A stretch of DNA of 64,000 nucleotides from Siphonodentalium dalli (Eukaryota; Mollusca; Scaphopoda; Gadilida; Siphonodentaliidae), in assembly GCA_032622095.1 (NCBI GenBank), contig CP136062.1:7504001-7568000 (forward strand). The letters run 5' to 3'. The notes below the pieces were generated by a model that saw only the letters and a list, made by a program, of their open reading frames with translations, made no database searches and was not told where the DNA came from. Shown piece by piece: positions 49,101-57,854 of this stretch. The translations under genes and the position numbers were made by a program. Each line of letters opens with the position of its first letter. Positions within the stretch are counted from its first letter, which is position 1.

Positions 49101-49966
49101 TTGTTCTTGTAGATTAAAGCTCGTAGGATTGGTCTGGTTCAAGGGGATGAGTGCAGTTGGAAATTCCAATGTGCCCACCCCCCCCAAGTGGGCACTATAG
49201 GCACGTCCCTATTCGGCATAGACTAAATAGTTTTGGCCTGCTGATAGTGCATGATTCATTTTGTTGTCTGGCTTAAATTGACGCGAACGTCTATAGTTAA
49301 TTGTCCATTACATGCCTACTGATGAGTGATCGTTCACTAACAGTAATCGTGTTCTGATCACAGTAATCCGCGATACAAGACTTCACACATTTCTGAATAC
49401 CGATTTACACCAATGTCAACGCACCCTAAGGATCTGACCGTAAGGATAAAAACTATCAGAGACTTTGTCAGCTAGTCCAAGACCCTCCCGTTTATGACAT
49501 TTATAATGCCCATGTCTCGAAACTTCAACACTTGTTATTAAAATAGTCTTTGATCAACAAGACGTTGATGCACAATCGCACAATTAGCGAATTATTTAAA
49601 AAAATAGAATTACACTCCATGTCGACAACAACCAACATATAGTCACGTGGTCTGACGTTAGAAATTACAATCCGTACTAGTACACTAGCTGGAACCGGAT
49701 CTATCAAGTAATTGAAGGAGCTTACTTGTATATTTCGATCGCTGCTTTATACCAGTCAGACTGCTTGTACTCAAATAGCTGGTTAAGTCTACCTCCTTGA
49801 TCTCCTGTTGGTATCGACCATATTGTCTTCTTCGCGACTGGACGAGGAGTCCCAGGCTTCTTGGTGGCGTTGGGCGCCACCGTGGATGTGGATAGAATAA
49901 TAGGAGCGATGGTTGAGAATATCTTCACTTTATGGTTTCCAGGGATGGTTAGCAGAGGGATGTTAT
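33857..49966 (-). CDS. METTL24-like: METTL24-like (FkbM-type) methyltransferase gene, five exons, N-terminus missing
   Basis: Exons, in order of transcription: 49966-49726, 46141-46022, 40581-40510, 38135-37964, 34156-33857. All junctions are AG acceptor/GT donor and the phases agree at every join, giving 300 residues to a TGA stop. Residues 1-80 are a Pro/Thr/Ala-rich linker, then a stretch starting DWEFKPKDIQCTNMQF. LVYSFG at 115-120 and the acidic FDFYFDDG that follows occupy the place of SAM-binding motif I; CEVHSFDPS at 136-144 corresponds to motif II; WKMRRLKSV is near 185; RTIDVLKIDVDGHEWEVV at 202-219 is the FkbM-family signature. Family knowledge: METTL24-type proteins are SAM-dependent methyltransferase-like, often with an N-terminal membrane anchor or signal; the substrate is not established. 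The anchor exon should lie above 49966 but was not identified. The usual glycine-rich loop looks altered (GII after SF), so activity is uncertain. Introns of 2.4-5.4 kb are packed with mobile DNA. Family assignment is confident; exact start is unknown. Confidence 0.85.
34265..34956. mobile_element. foldback/DNA transposon with ~145-bp inverted ends
   Basis: TGGCTGCGGACACACGTACC...GCATAGTAGGTGTG at the left is matched inverted by the right end (CATCGCTACTGTGGTACGTG, TGCCCGCAGCCA). The arms run to roughly 34405 and 34813. The core has a minus-strand frame starting MWADESVLELLREMQRKESI. The target duplication is not clear. It lies within the last intron of the methyltransferase gene. Confidence 0.75.
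34354..34536 (-). CDS. short SANT/Myb-like fragment inside the foldback element
   Basis: 60 codons: MWADESVLELLREMQRKESI, then a charged stretch (QGPKQEKAEHNELLK). The W-x-DE-x-LLxxM pattern resembles helix 1 of Myb/SANT-like DNA-binding domains carried by Harbinger-type elements. It is far shorter than a whole domain plus linker, has no transposase partner, and its C-terminus runs into the inverted arm, so it is probably a relic. A coiled-coil or chance frame remains possible. Confidence 0.35.
   Translation of the reverse strand: MWADESVLELLREMQRKESILNKQSEHYTQGPKQEKAEHNELLKTHCANMQPATWLAMAY
36159..36190 (+). repeat. (AG)n microsatellite
   Basis: GAGAGAGAG run next to the 3' end of the 5S-derived relic. 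Confidence 0.85.
36208..36291 (-). pseudogene. 5S rRNA-derived relic (pseudogene or SINE3 head)
   Basis: The minus strand reads GATAACCGAAGTTAAGCAAC, GTCGGGCGTGGTTA, TTCCATGGATGTGTGACCGG, CTTGGGATTCCGGGTGCTGC. This matches the 3' two-thirds of animal 5S rRNA, including the internal Pol III control region (AAGCAACGTCGGGC, TGGATG, GTGACCG). The first ~45 nt of 5S are not recognisable upstream, so it is truncated or is the head of a 5S-derived SINE; the adjoining (AG)n would be its tail side. Confidence 0.8.
37027..37167. repeat. foldback element, ~57-bp arms
   Basis: TAATCTCGGTTTCCTAATGT...ATATGCCGAATCAC and its inverted partner flank a 27-bp centre that holds its own small hairpin (AAATCGCTTTGCGATTT). 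The TA-bounded ends suit a Tc1/mariner-like MITE. Lies inside a methyltransferase intron. Confidence 0.85.
37964..38135 (-). CDS. METTL24-like: METTL24-like gene, exon with WKMRRLKSV segment
   Basis: A 172-nt exon starting after TTTCTATTTCAG and ending CACGTAAAC before GTAAGT. It starts with the third base of the FDPS serine and encodes MKLNDH, then HNLGLSSHDSDNF, then QKWKMRRLKSVIKELGHVN. The FHNLGLS and KWKMRxLKS patterns match the middle of METTL24-like domains. It ends in phase 0 and flows into RTIDVLKIDVDG of the last exon. Confidence 0.85.
38328..38992. mobile_element. element with CGCATATATAAGAGAATGCA ends
   Basis: The left end CGCATATATAAGAGAATGCA followed by ATGGCCTAACA is mirrored at about 38958-38988. 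The interior is TTCTTACATTCTTTAACAAT low-complexity sequence interrupted by the MITE at 38551-38824. Further end fragments occur at 39003-39030 and 40258-40400. Confidence 0.65.
38551..38824. mobile_element. TTAA-bounded MITE with ~95-bp inverted repeats
   Basis: TTAAAGGGGTACTGTACACT starts the element and its exact complement ends it. The arms continue through TATACTCAACAGAATATATG, and TTAA sits at both edges. 274 bp and non-coding, inserted within a second repeat. Confidence 0.85.
40258..40400. repeat. palindromic cluster of GCATATATAAGAGAATG ends
   Basis: GCATTCTCTTATATATGCGA followed by GTC, and later CATTCTCTTATATACTCGCA followed by TATATAAGAGAATG, form inverted pairs. The tail CACAGGGTTTTCGCAAAA is shared with 39030. 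Confidence 0.7.
40510..40581 (-). CDS. METTL24-like: METTL24-like gene, small exon with SFDPS motif
   Basis: A 72-nt exon between CTTTTCAG and GTAAGC. It encodes IIFDFYFDDGMATRGCEVHS followed by FDP, and the serine codon is completed by the next exon (AG|T). The FDD-x5-GCEVHSFDPS pattern is characteristic of METTL24-like proteins: the acidic residues and the FDPS segment line the predicted cofactor pocket. There is no ORF-length evidence; support comes from motif, splice sites and phase on both sides. Confidence 0.85.
40740..41015 (+). repeat. 276-bp duplication, copy A
   Basis: Starts ATAGTGTGTATAAATGAAAT and ends GTGAGTGCGAGTGCATTCGA. By eye it is identical to copy B at 43284-43559. It contains a frame ending GPFIVSTDMFNDLRLIRDAG that has no recognised family. 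Confidence 0.9.
41981..42263 (+). repeat. tandem duplication of a ~141-bp unit
   Basis: TGTAATGCGAGGAGT, ACAGACAA(A/G)CGCCCCTGTCG, TCAGCTCAAACCTCGATCGC and ATAGTTGGCTGGCA occur twice, about 141 bp apart. The 130-codon frame over it (41850-42242) exists because 141 is divisible by three. Confidence 0.85.
42955..43140 (+). repeat. short tandem repeat GCTCAGTTAGTGGAATCAG
   Basis: About four partial copies of CTGTGCTCAGTTAGTGGAAT followed by CAG and ATATAGTTGATT; also two copies of GCATATGGATATGCA. Confidence 0.7.
43284..43559 (+). repeat. 276-bp duplication, copy B
   Basis: Same sequence as 40740-41015. It is followed directly by an inverted copy of its first 63 bases (43561-43623), so the pair can fold into a long hairpin. 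Confidence 0.9.
43561..43623 (-). repeat. inverted 63-bp copy of the duplication's left end
   Basis: The minus strand reads CGATAGTGTGTATAAATGAA and on to CCAATGCTG, matching 40739-40801, including the C/G preceding copy A that copy B lacks. Confidence 0.9.
44140..44400 (+). repeat. diverged single copy of the 487-bp element
   Basis: Shares TATATATTA, AAATGCAGTGACTCTCGGTG, GTGCGTCCCGAATCAA, ATGTTAGTAGAATG and AAGTATGTAATATGTCTTTA in the same order as the array at 10.9-12.8 kb. Confidence 0.75.
45690..45895. repeat. array of GGTACTCTAGAGTACC palindromes
   Basis: TTGGTACTCTAGAGTACCAA and variants occur about six times at 20-32 bp spacing. Isolated related words lie at 45136, 45165 and 45480. 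Confidence 0.8.
46022..46141 (-). CDS. METTL24-like: METTL24-like gene, exon with DWEFKPKDIQC and LVYSFG motifs
   Basis: A 120-nt exon bounded by CTTTCCAG and GTAAGT. It encodes 39 full codons with a split residue at each end. It contains three cysteines (TNMQ preceded by C, PVC, SPC) and ends in LVYSFG, the strand before the SAM-binding loop in this family. It is too short to be found by ORF length alone and was recognised by reading the minus strand next to the splice signals. Confidence 0.85.
46562..46769 (+). pseudogene. LINE reverse-transcriptase C-terminal relic
   Basis: A frame FEHVIDGSRRGHSLK, then after a one-base shift KNRDISKYFFTQRIIPLRNN, LPESVLTTESVKAFKFLID and a stop. RGHSLKL, the KYFFxQRI motif and W/N-NLPxSVVxAxSVxxFK are the standard C-terminal tail of CR1/Jockey-type LINE ORF2. 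Only the last ~65 residues remain and the frameshift shows it is dead. It lies in a methyltransferase intron, on the opposite strand. Confidence 0.8.
47038..47253 (+). repeat. tandem array of a 72-bp unit, three copies
   Basis: CCCAACATGTTTATTTTAAT starts at 47038, 47110 and 47182, each with CTATACTCAT(G/A)CATGA and GTAGTTATC. Confidence 0.9.
47300..48270. other. no supportable gene
   Basis: Methyltransferase intron. Chance frames only; no motif or repeat array recognised. Confidence 0.4.
48326..48865 (+). repeat. three copies of a ~135-bp repeat with (CAGA)n end
   Basis: CATATTTAAACCAC, TTAGATTCCTCATATTATGG and GGTGGCAATCGGCGACA recur with a 135-bp period (about 48326, 48461, 48596). The block ends with CAGACAGACAGACATTCGCA, a common style of LINE/SINE 3' end in lophotrochozoans. 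Confidence 0.7.
49726..49966 (-). CDS. METTL24-like: METTL24-like gene, most upstream exon seen (linker)
   Basis: This 241-nt exon begins after a TTTCGACAG acceptor with two bases that finish a codon, and ends ATATACAA before a GTAAGC donor. It encodes about 80 residues: a Thr/Pro/Ala/Ser-rich low-complexity half followed by GDQGGRLNQLFEYKQSDWYK, which leads directly into the DWEF exon. The split AA|A lysine codon joins it in frame. The linker composition suits the stalk between a membrane anchor and a catalytic domain. The frame is open a few codons further upstream, so the acceptor position is an inference. Confidence 0.75.
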
Positions 49967-49996
49967 CTGTCGAAACCAATTCAAATCAATTTTAAT

Positions 49997-50375
49997 GTTA
50001 AAGTGATATGAAACACTCCGGTAGGGTGATCAAATAGAAATTGAGGTTAATCTTGCTCAAAGTAGTTATTTTCACAAATATTATATCCAAATTGATAACA
50101 CAAACACCGTCATTCCTATATATTATATACATGCAGTGACTCTCGGTGGCGAAATCATTTGCGTTAGTTTATCGCCGATAGTTGCGTCCCGAATCAATAT
50201 GCTAATATTTACAATTGAGCGTAGTTTAGACAATGTTTTATATGGAATGGTGCGGTTGATTTGTTGGAAATTTTCGGCGATGTTAGTAGAATGCTACATT
50301 CCTCCTGTTGGCATAGCGCCTGAGTACTAACTTATCAGTTCAACGCACCAGAACAAGTCCATAATATGTCTTTAA
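49997..50375 (+). repeat. diverged single copy of the 487-bp element
   Basis: Carries GTGATATGAAACACTCCGGT, CAAAGTAGTTATT, GCAGTGACTCTCGGTGG, AGTTGCGTCCCGAATCAA and CCATAATATGTCTTTAA, in the order of the 10.9-12.8 kb array. It starts about 30 bp upstream of the methyltransferase exon's acceptor at 49966. Confidence 0.8.
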
Positions 50376-51154
50376 TTAGACTCATTATCGCTTATAACTA
50401 TGTAATAAAACAATACAATCAGTCAATCTGGGACATTTGCCGTTCGGATCATAGCTATGGAAACACCCCAAAGATCTCTATCGCTATATGGTATCGGCTG
50501 AATTTGCTGTTCTAAAAATAACGTCGAAGACGTGACCATAAATTTGGAGACCATTTGCAGGAATTTCGGAAGGCGGTATTATTATGAAAATCCAACGAGA
50601 GAAATATTTTTGAAATTATTGAAAACCGACAAAATACTAAAAGATTTAGCGGCATTTATGAAATTTAGTATGACAACATTGAAAGCCTACTTAAGATGAG
50701 ACGAACTGACTAATTAATATAATGACCCAACCTTTTCTAACCATGTGCACAGCCGCAATTAACCTATGTATATATTTGTATATGTGCTCTCATCATATAT
50801 TCCATACTTATACATGGTATTAAATCATTCAATAAAAAAAGCAAGTACAACTTCATTTTACTAGGAACAAATTGATGGTTCGTGTCCGTGAGAGAAACAT
50901 AATTATGGAAAGAATGTCTTGAAACTTCATCAATAAGCCGAACCGCGTAGTATTACAATACAAGTTAATTGAATAGATCGAAGCCAGCCATGATAATTAA
51001 ACAAATGAATTACAGCACGTTCGTATCATACTGTTATATATAACTATTTTATTTACGTGTGGACTTAAACTCGAACAGCCTCTAGGAATCGATACTTTAT
51101 CTTATCATTCACAGATAATGTAACATATCATCGCGAGACTCTAGGTTACATAGA

Positions 51155-51300
51155 GGATCTCACATGAGTTTCTATTTTATACGGAATTTATCAACCGAGT
51201 TCACTAAATTCGATTTGAGCCGAGGTTTACCGAGGCTCAAATAGAATTTAGAGGACGAGGTTGATAAATTACGTATAAAATAGGACGAGTGTGAGATACC
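51155..51300. repeat. foldback element, ~65-bp arms
   Basis: GGATCTCACATGAGTTTCTA...TTATCAACCGAG and CTCGGTTTACC pair imperfectly with CGAGGCTCAAATAGAATTTA...GTATAAAATAGGACGAGTGT. Stem with several mismatches. Confidence 0.75.
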
Positions 51301-51446
51301 TTTTATCACATGATCAAATAAACCCGAAGCAACGCGAAATATTCATCGAAAACAACAATCATAAACTACAGCGATCGCAAGTTATTTGAAGAACGCCGTG
51401 ACGTCATCGCACGCGCTGATATTAAACGTGTCCATTACCGATAATT

Positions 51447-52300
51447 ATGAAACTGCTTTTATGGCCAAATTATGTGATAAAATGGTTTCAATATCGGACA
51501 AATACACGTATTTTGGGAACCAAAAGGTTGCTATTTCTTATGAAGATATCTGTGGACGACTACTGTAACCGGTGTAATTTACCTGAAAACATTGCCCACA
51601 TATTCTATGAATGCTCTGCCGTAAAACTATTCATAAATGACATACAAATATGGGTGGATTAACACAAGCTGGACATATCTATCACTCATATCAATAACAT
51701 TTTCGGCCTTCCCCGCCAGCAAAATTTCCGTGTCAAAAAATTATTTCTGACATTGCTTAAACATTACATATACAGGACCAAATTTGACCCCGATACCTTA
51801 TCCCTGAAATCATTTCTACGTGAATTTGATGAGAGCTACCGCTTAGAGAAATATATAGCACTAAAGAGAGATATCCTCAACGACTTCGAATTTGAATGGT
51901 GTGAGATATACCTTGCCCTGTCAAATACTTTGAGGACAAATAACTATTTGTGATTATGTTCGTTTTTTCACTTGCTGATGATTGTCGAATTAACGCAATA
52001 TAAATTCCGGGCACGGATAGAGGAAATTTTTGTCATATCGGAGACTATAAATTCATGTATATTTAAAAACATACTAAAAGATTTCTGGTGACATTCCAGT
52101 CATAAACATAGTCTGTGTAATCAAAACACGCAAGAGGTGTCTTCGATTTTGAACGTGTGTAAGGCGTGTGTGAGTTGCGAGCGAAAGTCCCCCCTCCAGA
52201 AAATACCAGGACATTATTTTTGTTATTGTCATTATGTTGTATTTTAAATATATGATTATGTCCATGTATATAGTGTCAATAAAGAATTAAAAAATAATAT
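51447..52300 (+). pseudogene. LINE ORF2 3' relic with 3' UTR
   Basis: The frame has CNRCNLPENIAHIFYECSAV, the C-x2-C...H-x4-C knuckle found after LINE reverse transcriptases, then an in-frame TAA at 51660-51662. The same frame then continues about 97 codons (LTLLKHYIYRTKFDPDTLSL and on to LRTNNYL, stop at 51951-51953). An AATAAA (52279-52284) and an A-rich end at about 52300 mark the element's 3' end. Related to the relic at 58329, so one LINE family has two dead tails here. Confidence 0.8.
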
Positions 52301-52309
52301 ATACATATC

Positions 52310-53100
52310 CTCGCGCAACTAGGTTCATAATATGCCTATAATATTCACATAAGTTCATATTGGATTATTTTATTCTGCAATAAGCCCATGCATAGAGGAC
52401 TTATATCCGTTTACAGGCCCACTTAATTTTCGAGTCACCGATTATATTTTTTATAGTGCCTTGATATACGGTTTTAATAATAATATATGCCATAAAATAT
52501 GATTAAAATGCTATTCTACATCACCATCTGGAACGTCTGTGTCGCAGAAAGTGCCCATAGAGTAATAGAAAATAGCTGAAATATTAAAAAAAAAACCTTG
52601 TGTGGCTCTCAGAATGCAATAGAATTCAAACTATACTTTATTTTCAATGGAAGGGGAATAACTATATCCCAATATAGAGTTATTCCCCTTCCATTGAAAA
52701 CAATAGACTTTGTGCAGAAACTTGAGCACAGAAAACACGTTCGTTTCTCAACAAAAAATATGTCCACAGTTTATTACATCGAATAAGTTGAAAATACAAT
52801 GTTTTGGATCTTCCTCTTTAATAATATGGCATATGTGTTATATAATGTGATCTGGGGGTTCGAAAATTAAGTGGGCCACAGTGAAAACACATGTTAAACC
52901 GCACACAACTGGTAAGTCGTGAGTTGGTTCTCCCAAAAGTCAGCATAATATCGACGTAGAATGGATTCGCCCCATTTTGAGTCCATAACGAACTGAATAT
53001 GATATTGTTTATTGTTTTACGTGCCATTATCGACTCATAATAACGTATTATAACGCGCCATACTACGGAATATGTAACATGTATGTAAGAGTATGCAGGC
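52310..53100 (+). repeat. relative of the 17.9-20.4 kb intronic repeat, with internal inversion
   Basis: AAGCCCATG, CACAGTGAAAACACATGTTA and AAGTCGTGAGTTGG echo the 667-bp unit. GGCCCACTTAATTTTCGA at 52420 recurs inverted at 52859. Confidence 0.55.
52641..52700. repeat. hairpin with 25-bp arms
   Basis: TTTTCAATGGAAGGGGAATA followed by ACT pairs with AGTTATTCCCCTTCCATTGA followed by AAA, separated by a short loop containing ATATCCCAATATAG. Confidence 0.85.
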
Positions 53101-53228
53101 ATTCACCTGTGATTAGCATAGCGAATCTTTGCATTGGAAGTGTCCAGAGGCTTCCGAATGAATATATCATAATGCATGGAGGTACTGCATGGTTCTATAC
53201 TAAATGGTCCCACTCAGTTATAACATAC

Positions 53229-55910
53229 TAGCGAGTTTGCGATACCCGTACGACGGGAACGGGTACGGGTAAAACCCGGTAAATCGGCGAAAATCGTCAC
53301 GGTAACTTGGGTACTTTCAATGCAGCTCATAAAGCGATAGCGATTTGGAACGGGTAGATGTGTCACATTGACCGGTAACCTTTCACTACGATTTTCTCAC
53401 TCAAAGGTTCATGAATTCAACGAAATTCCAGTCAGATATGCGTTAACCTATTTATTGAAGATTTCATGGGCAACAATCATGGATACAATTGTCATTTAAA
53501 CCCAGATTTCACGTTCATATTCTCGAGGCGGCTTCTGGCACTTAGATAAATACGGAAGGCCGATCTCTTCACTAACATCTTTGTTCACTGCATTAATGAC
53601 AGGTTGTGTTAATAGAGTGAGTAGATGGTGCTATAGATGCAGTCTCGACCACCCATTGCAGGGACGTGGCTATAAATGGTCTCCGCGTTAGGAAGGGTGC
53701 CCACCTTCGAATTTCTAACTATATCACTTGAACCGTATCAAATTCACATGTTTGCGCGTAATTTCATTTGCAGCACCCCCCCCCCGCTGGGCTTTGATTT
53801 TTCCCCAACTGGTTCCTCACAACCGCTTGGATAGTAGCATATATTCTAAATGAATCAGTAGTCTCTTTGTCACCAGCCGGGATGGGCATATATATAATCC
53901 ACTGGGCCGACATTGCAGTACACAATATGTGTAGACCTGAGTCTGAAAAATCCGAATATCTTAATATCCAGTGGTCTAACGCCATACAAATTCACGGTTA
54001 TTCACCACCGATTTTTGTTTCTTAAACTAATTATCAGTTTATGACTGACACTGGGAGGGACCGCAACACACCCTATCGACTATTGTTCGGCACGGTGTGA
54101 GAAATTTTTGAAATTTGATAATGTAATTTGCTCAATCGTAGCATCCAGATTGGCATCAAGCTTTCCAATTGTTAGAAATTTTGAGACCTGACACCCCCCC
54201 CCCCCAAGGTGGAAAATTTCCAAAAGTTTCTGGTAGCCATTTCAGTCCAAATTGCTTACAAAAAAAGGAATATATGCAAATGTTGGTCTAAAAACTACAA
54301 ATAATCCATTAATAAATTGTTGAAAAATCAAACTAGGAGAACCCTTGAACATTTTACCAAAGTTGGGGGGGGGGGTGAGACACCCCTGCTGTCACGTCCC
54401 TGTCTCAACTCTTTGTACAAGGGCATCAATATATCGTGGATTTATCCATATATTGCAAATTTGAATACAACCGTTTAGTTACTTTATCGTATGACTGTAC
54501 TAGTAGTAGGTGGGGACTGATTTCTCATTTTAATATAGGCCTATATTTACCATCTGAACGGACATGGTGCATTTGAACCACAATACTGGTGGGGATAATA
54601 CAGGTCGCTAAAGACACGAAGTATCTCTACAAAATCAAAGCATAATCAGAGCGAGTTTCAGCTGTTTTCTGTGTTTCGCAAAGAAGTGAAGCAGACGCTC
54701 TTTATTCAATCCACATAATAAAAATAATACATTTTAACACATTTTATTGTTACAAATTAAGTTTAACTTATCAACATAACTCCGGGTTTAGATCCCGACA
54801 AAAATCCCAATTCTTGGGATAAATATCCCCTTGCCCCGAAGGGCCGACCCTTCGATCTAATTAAAGATTCCAAATCAATGTTACTTAAAGGTACTCAATC
54901 CGACCAGACAGTCCCCATATCACCAAGTTACATCAACAACATTTATTCAAAACACGCTTTGTTATCAGAATCCATTAATTACAAACAAAATAATGCTAAC
55001 CGCTTCAACTATGGTATAAAATTTCCCAAAACGTGTTATTTATCAACATGTTGTTCAACGAAATATGGCCTTATTATCACGAAATTTGGCCGTATTACCA
55101 CTTGATTTTAGATTTATCTATCTTCGTCAAATTTGTCAGAGACCGTCGGTTTTGTGACTCTTTTCTGGGCCACAAATAATTACACATTTCAAGAAATAAC
55201 GAACTTCAAAAATCGATATCTGTTCAACCTGAGCTTTGATTGGTGTGTTCTTCGACTCGAATCCAATATTGTTACCCCCACCCCCCCCCCCCCCTCCCCA
55301 CCGAAGCCAAAGAAATTGTAACTTGGGAGCGTTAATTCGGATTATGCATCTTTAATATGACTTAATATTCCCCAACTAAAATGAGGGACAAATTCGGTCT
55401 TATATCTGACTGAAAGTACGCGTAATACATTATTAGACCCTGGGTCTAAAACAATACATTTTACACCGAATATTGGTTGGAAAATTTAACTATAACATAA
55501 TTTTTTAAGTCTAAAAATTCCAACCGATTTATAGTCAACACTCGATCGGTCTATGACTTGTAGAATCCTAATGTCTTAAATGTTACCAAGATAAGTGAAA
55601 GAAAAGCACAACCCCTTCCAACTGCTGGCCTCGTCCTTGATGAAAGCAACCGATTATCCTGGTGCCCATCTAATCTAAATACACAGTTCCAGCAATCCAT
55701 AACGCTAAGTATAACATCGGCCAATAATACGAATAGCAATCTATCTATATCATAATATTATTTTTGTTGCAGTTGGCTCGCCATACATTACCAGTCGATG
55801 TGATGAATTCTACCCGTAAAACAGTTTGCGATTACAAAACGTGTACCGGTACGGGTAGCTACCCGTACGCGTACCGGTACCCGTACCGGTTTGAAATCGC
55901 AAACTCGCTA
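53229..55910. mobile_element. 2.7-kb DNA transposon with 15-bp TIRs and 4-bp flanking repeat
   Basis: TAGCGAGTTTGCGAT at 53229-53243 and its perfect complement ATCGCAAACTCGCTA at 55896-55910, each flanked by ATAC (53225-53228 and 55911-55914). Inside each end lies a GC-rich subterminal cluster of GGGTACGGGT/ACCGGTACCC words. No transposase frame; the interior contains a nested MITE (54885-55355). TAG-starting ends recall hAT elements, but an 8-bp duplication is not present, so the superfamily is open. Confidence 0.75.
54885..55355. mobile_element. TTAA-bounded MITE nested in the 2.7-kb transposon
   Basis: Starts TTAAAGGTACTCAATCCGAC; ends GCGTTAATTCGGATTATGCA followed by TCTTTAA, the imperfect complement. 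A solitary end is at 31030. It contains a poly-C run at 55276-55293. Confidence 0.65.
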
Positions 55911-56110
55911 ATACATTGGAATAGTCTATTATTCATTTGGGCGGATGTTCAGGATATATGAGCAGACGACAGCCAGACGAAATGATAATACAAGTGAAGA
56001 AGAATTCATATTCAGTGGTGGGAAATGTTCAGATAATGAGTTCAAGAATGGTCGTTTGTTGAACTTATTATGTGAACATTTCCTAAGAGATAATTACTCA
56101 TCATTGAGTA
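55911..56110 (+). repeat. dispersed repeat, copy 2
   Basis: ATTGGAATAGTCTATTATTC, then CAGCCAGACGAAATG, GGTGGGAAATGTTCAGATAA and GTTGAACTTATTATGTGAAC, as at 4.2 kb. The ATAC repeat at its start is the transposon's right flank. Confidence 0.55.
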
Positions 56111-56119
56111 TCTAATATA

Positions 56120-57850
56120 CTATAGCAAATGTTAACCAAGAGGAAACTCGGATGGGCATTAATCTATAATGTGTGGAGACGAGATAAGTTAACGTGAAGG
56201 CACGTGAAAATAGAAAAATAATCTGAAGCAGACATGTATATTACAATCATTTTGATTGGACGATAGTATTACGTGGGGGTGGCTATACGCGGGATCTTGT
56301 GGTTCTTAGTCGATGATGTCCAACTTTGAATTGACAAATTCACACTGAAGACTATGGATGGCAAAGTTCATTTGTACAACTTCACAATTGGGTCTGAATT
56401 TTCCAACTGACAACTCAAAATTTCCAATTATTGGGAAAATCCCTACAGCACCATTTAGTTGTATATTTTCCCCCATCTGATGGCAATTAAGTCTATAAGT
56501 TTGAATGAAATTACATGTAGAAGACATTCGAATCTTATTCTAAAACGACATATTTACCACTAAGTATTTGAGTTGGAAATCAAAATGTCTGAACAATTCA
56601 CCTTATGTTTCAGTCTCAAATTTACAACTGCTGTTTCCAACAACATTTCCAACTATTGAAAAATTTAAGCTAGGTGTGATACAGTCGACATAAATTTCGA
56701 CTCAGTATATCATATAAATTCATCTTATTACGGAGATGTTTACGTCGACTGGGTGTGATATGTCTCCACGTCCCCAAGTGTACGTGCATGTTCGTTTGAT
56801 TATAGAAGACTGGTTCTTGAACACGACCGGTTACCATGAGATGTTGTTGACGCTGGGAAATGTTGAATACTAATTCATCAGCACCGCGTATTGTATTACC
56901 GAAGGTCGAAAACTGACGCCATAAAATTGAAATAACGCTTTGACTCTGCCGACTTTAGCTTAATTTGCTGTATCGGTTGTCGTGCATGTGTATTTATAGT
57001 TAAGGTGGTGATGAGGTGAACAAATGTCATTCTCACAGAAATTTCAGTTCCTCAAAACTTGAATTCAAAATGACTTGATGCCCCTGAACTGGATTCAAAC
57101 TAAAATTGACATCTTTCCTGAACTATTGATCATGTTGAAATTCAGACGGAGAAATCACATGCATAAGATATAGGTGACATGTTTTTGAGCTGAGAAATAT
57201 TTTTAAATACTAAATTAAATTGAACTTGAATTATTAAATCATTATAAAAATAACAAAATTACCGCCGAATTAGACTGGACAGGTCAAAATGGCACCCCTT
57301 GTAGATTTCCCTTCAGACCAAGAACCATTTCTTCTCACATATGGTCGACAGTTCTCAAGGGGCATAATTTTTCTGCCCTCACCCAGACTCCGTTTTAGAG
57401 AGATTTCCTTATATATCACCTGGTCTGAACTACTGACAGCATAACAGAGACCCCATCTATACTGTCTCAACTTTATAGAATAAATTCACATTTTACAATC
57501 AATGGTTCGACGCTGAATCTGCGGACATGGAAAGAACATTGAATCATTTTCGTTAACGATGTTTTTCAGACTGATGTCACATTTCACAATAGGCATTCCC
57601 TCTTATCGACCTTTAATATCCGAACATATTTCATCAGCTTGCATGCGCTAACTCGATATTCAGAAGCAAGTGCCAAAAAACTCATGTACAACCGAATCAT
57701 TCATTGATGGCACCAATCCTCACAAGTAATTTCAAATTATTATTACGCAATATGAAAGGAGTGCGCGATTTGCACAACTGTCTAGTGTTGAGAAAAGAAA
57801 CCTGACATTTGCTTGAAATGGGAATCCAAACTATATTGGGGAGCACAATA
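56120..57850. other. no supportable gene
   Basis: Includes a 66-codon minus-strand frame (57470-57270) of protein-like composition but no recognised motif or splice context. Nothing else noted. Confidence 0.4.
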
Positions 57851-57854
57851 TTCC

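Noticed and set aside
54160-54420. Poly-C/poly-G runs as an inverted pair
   Set aside because: Homopolymers at 54193 and 54365 pair trivially; surrounding sequence does not.
57270-57470. 66-codon minus-strand frame with fairly protein-like composition
   Set aside because: No recognised motif, no convincing acceptor or donor, and no adjoining exon; kept only as a note.
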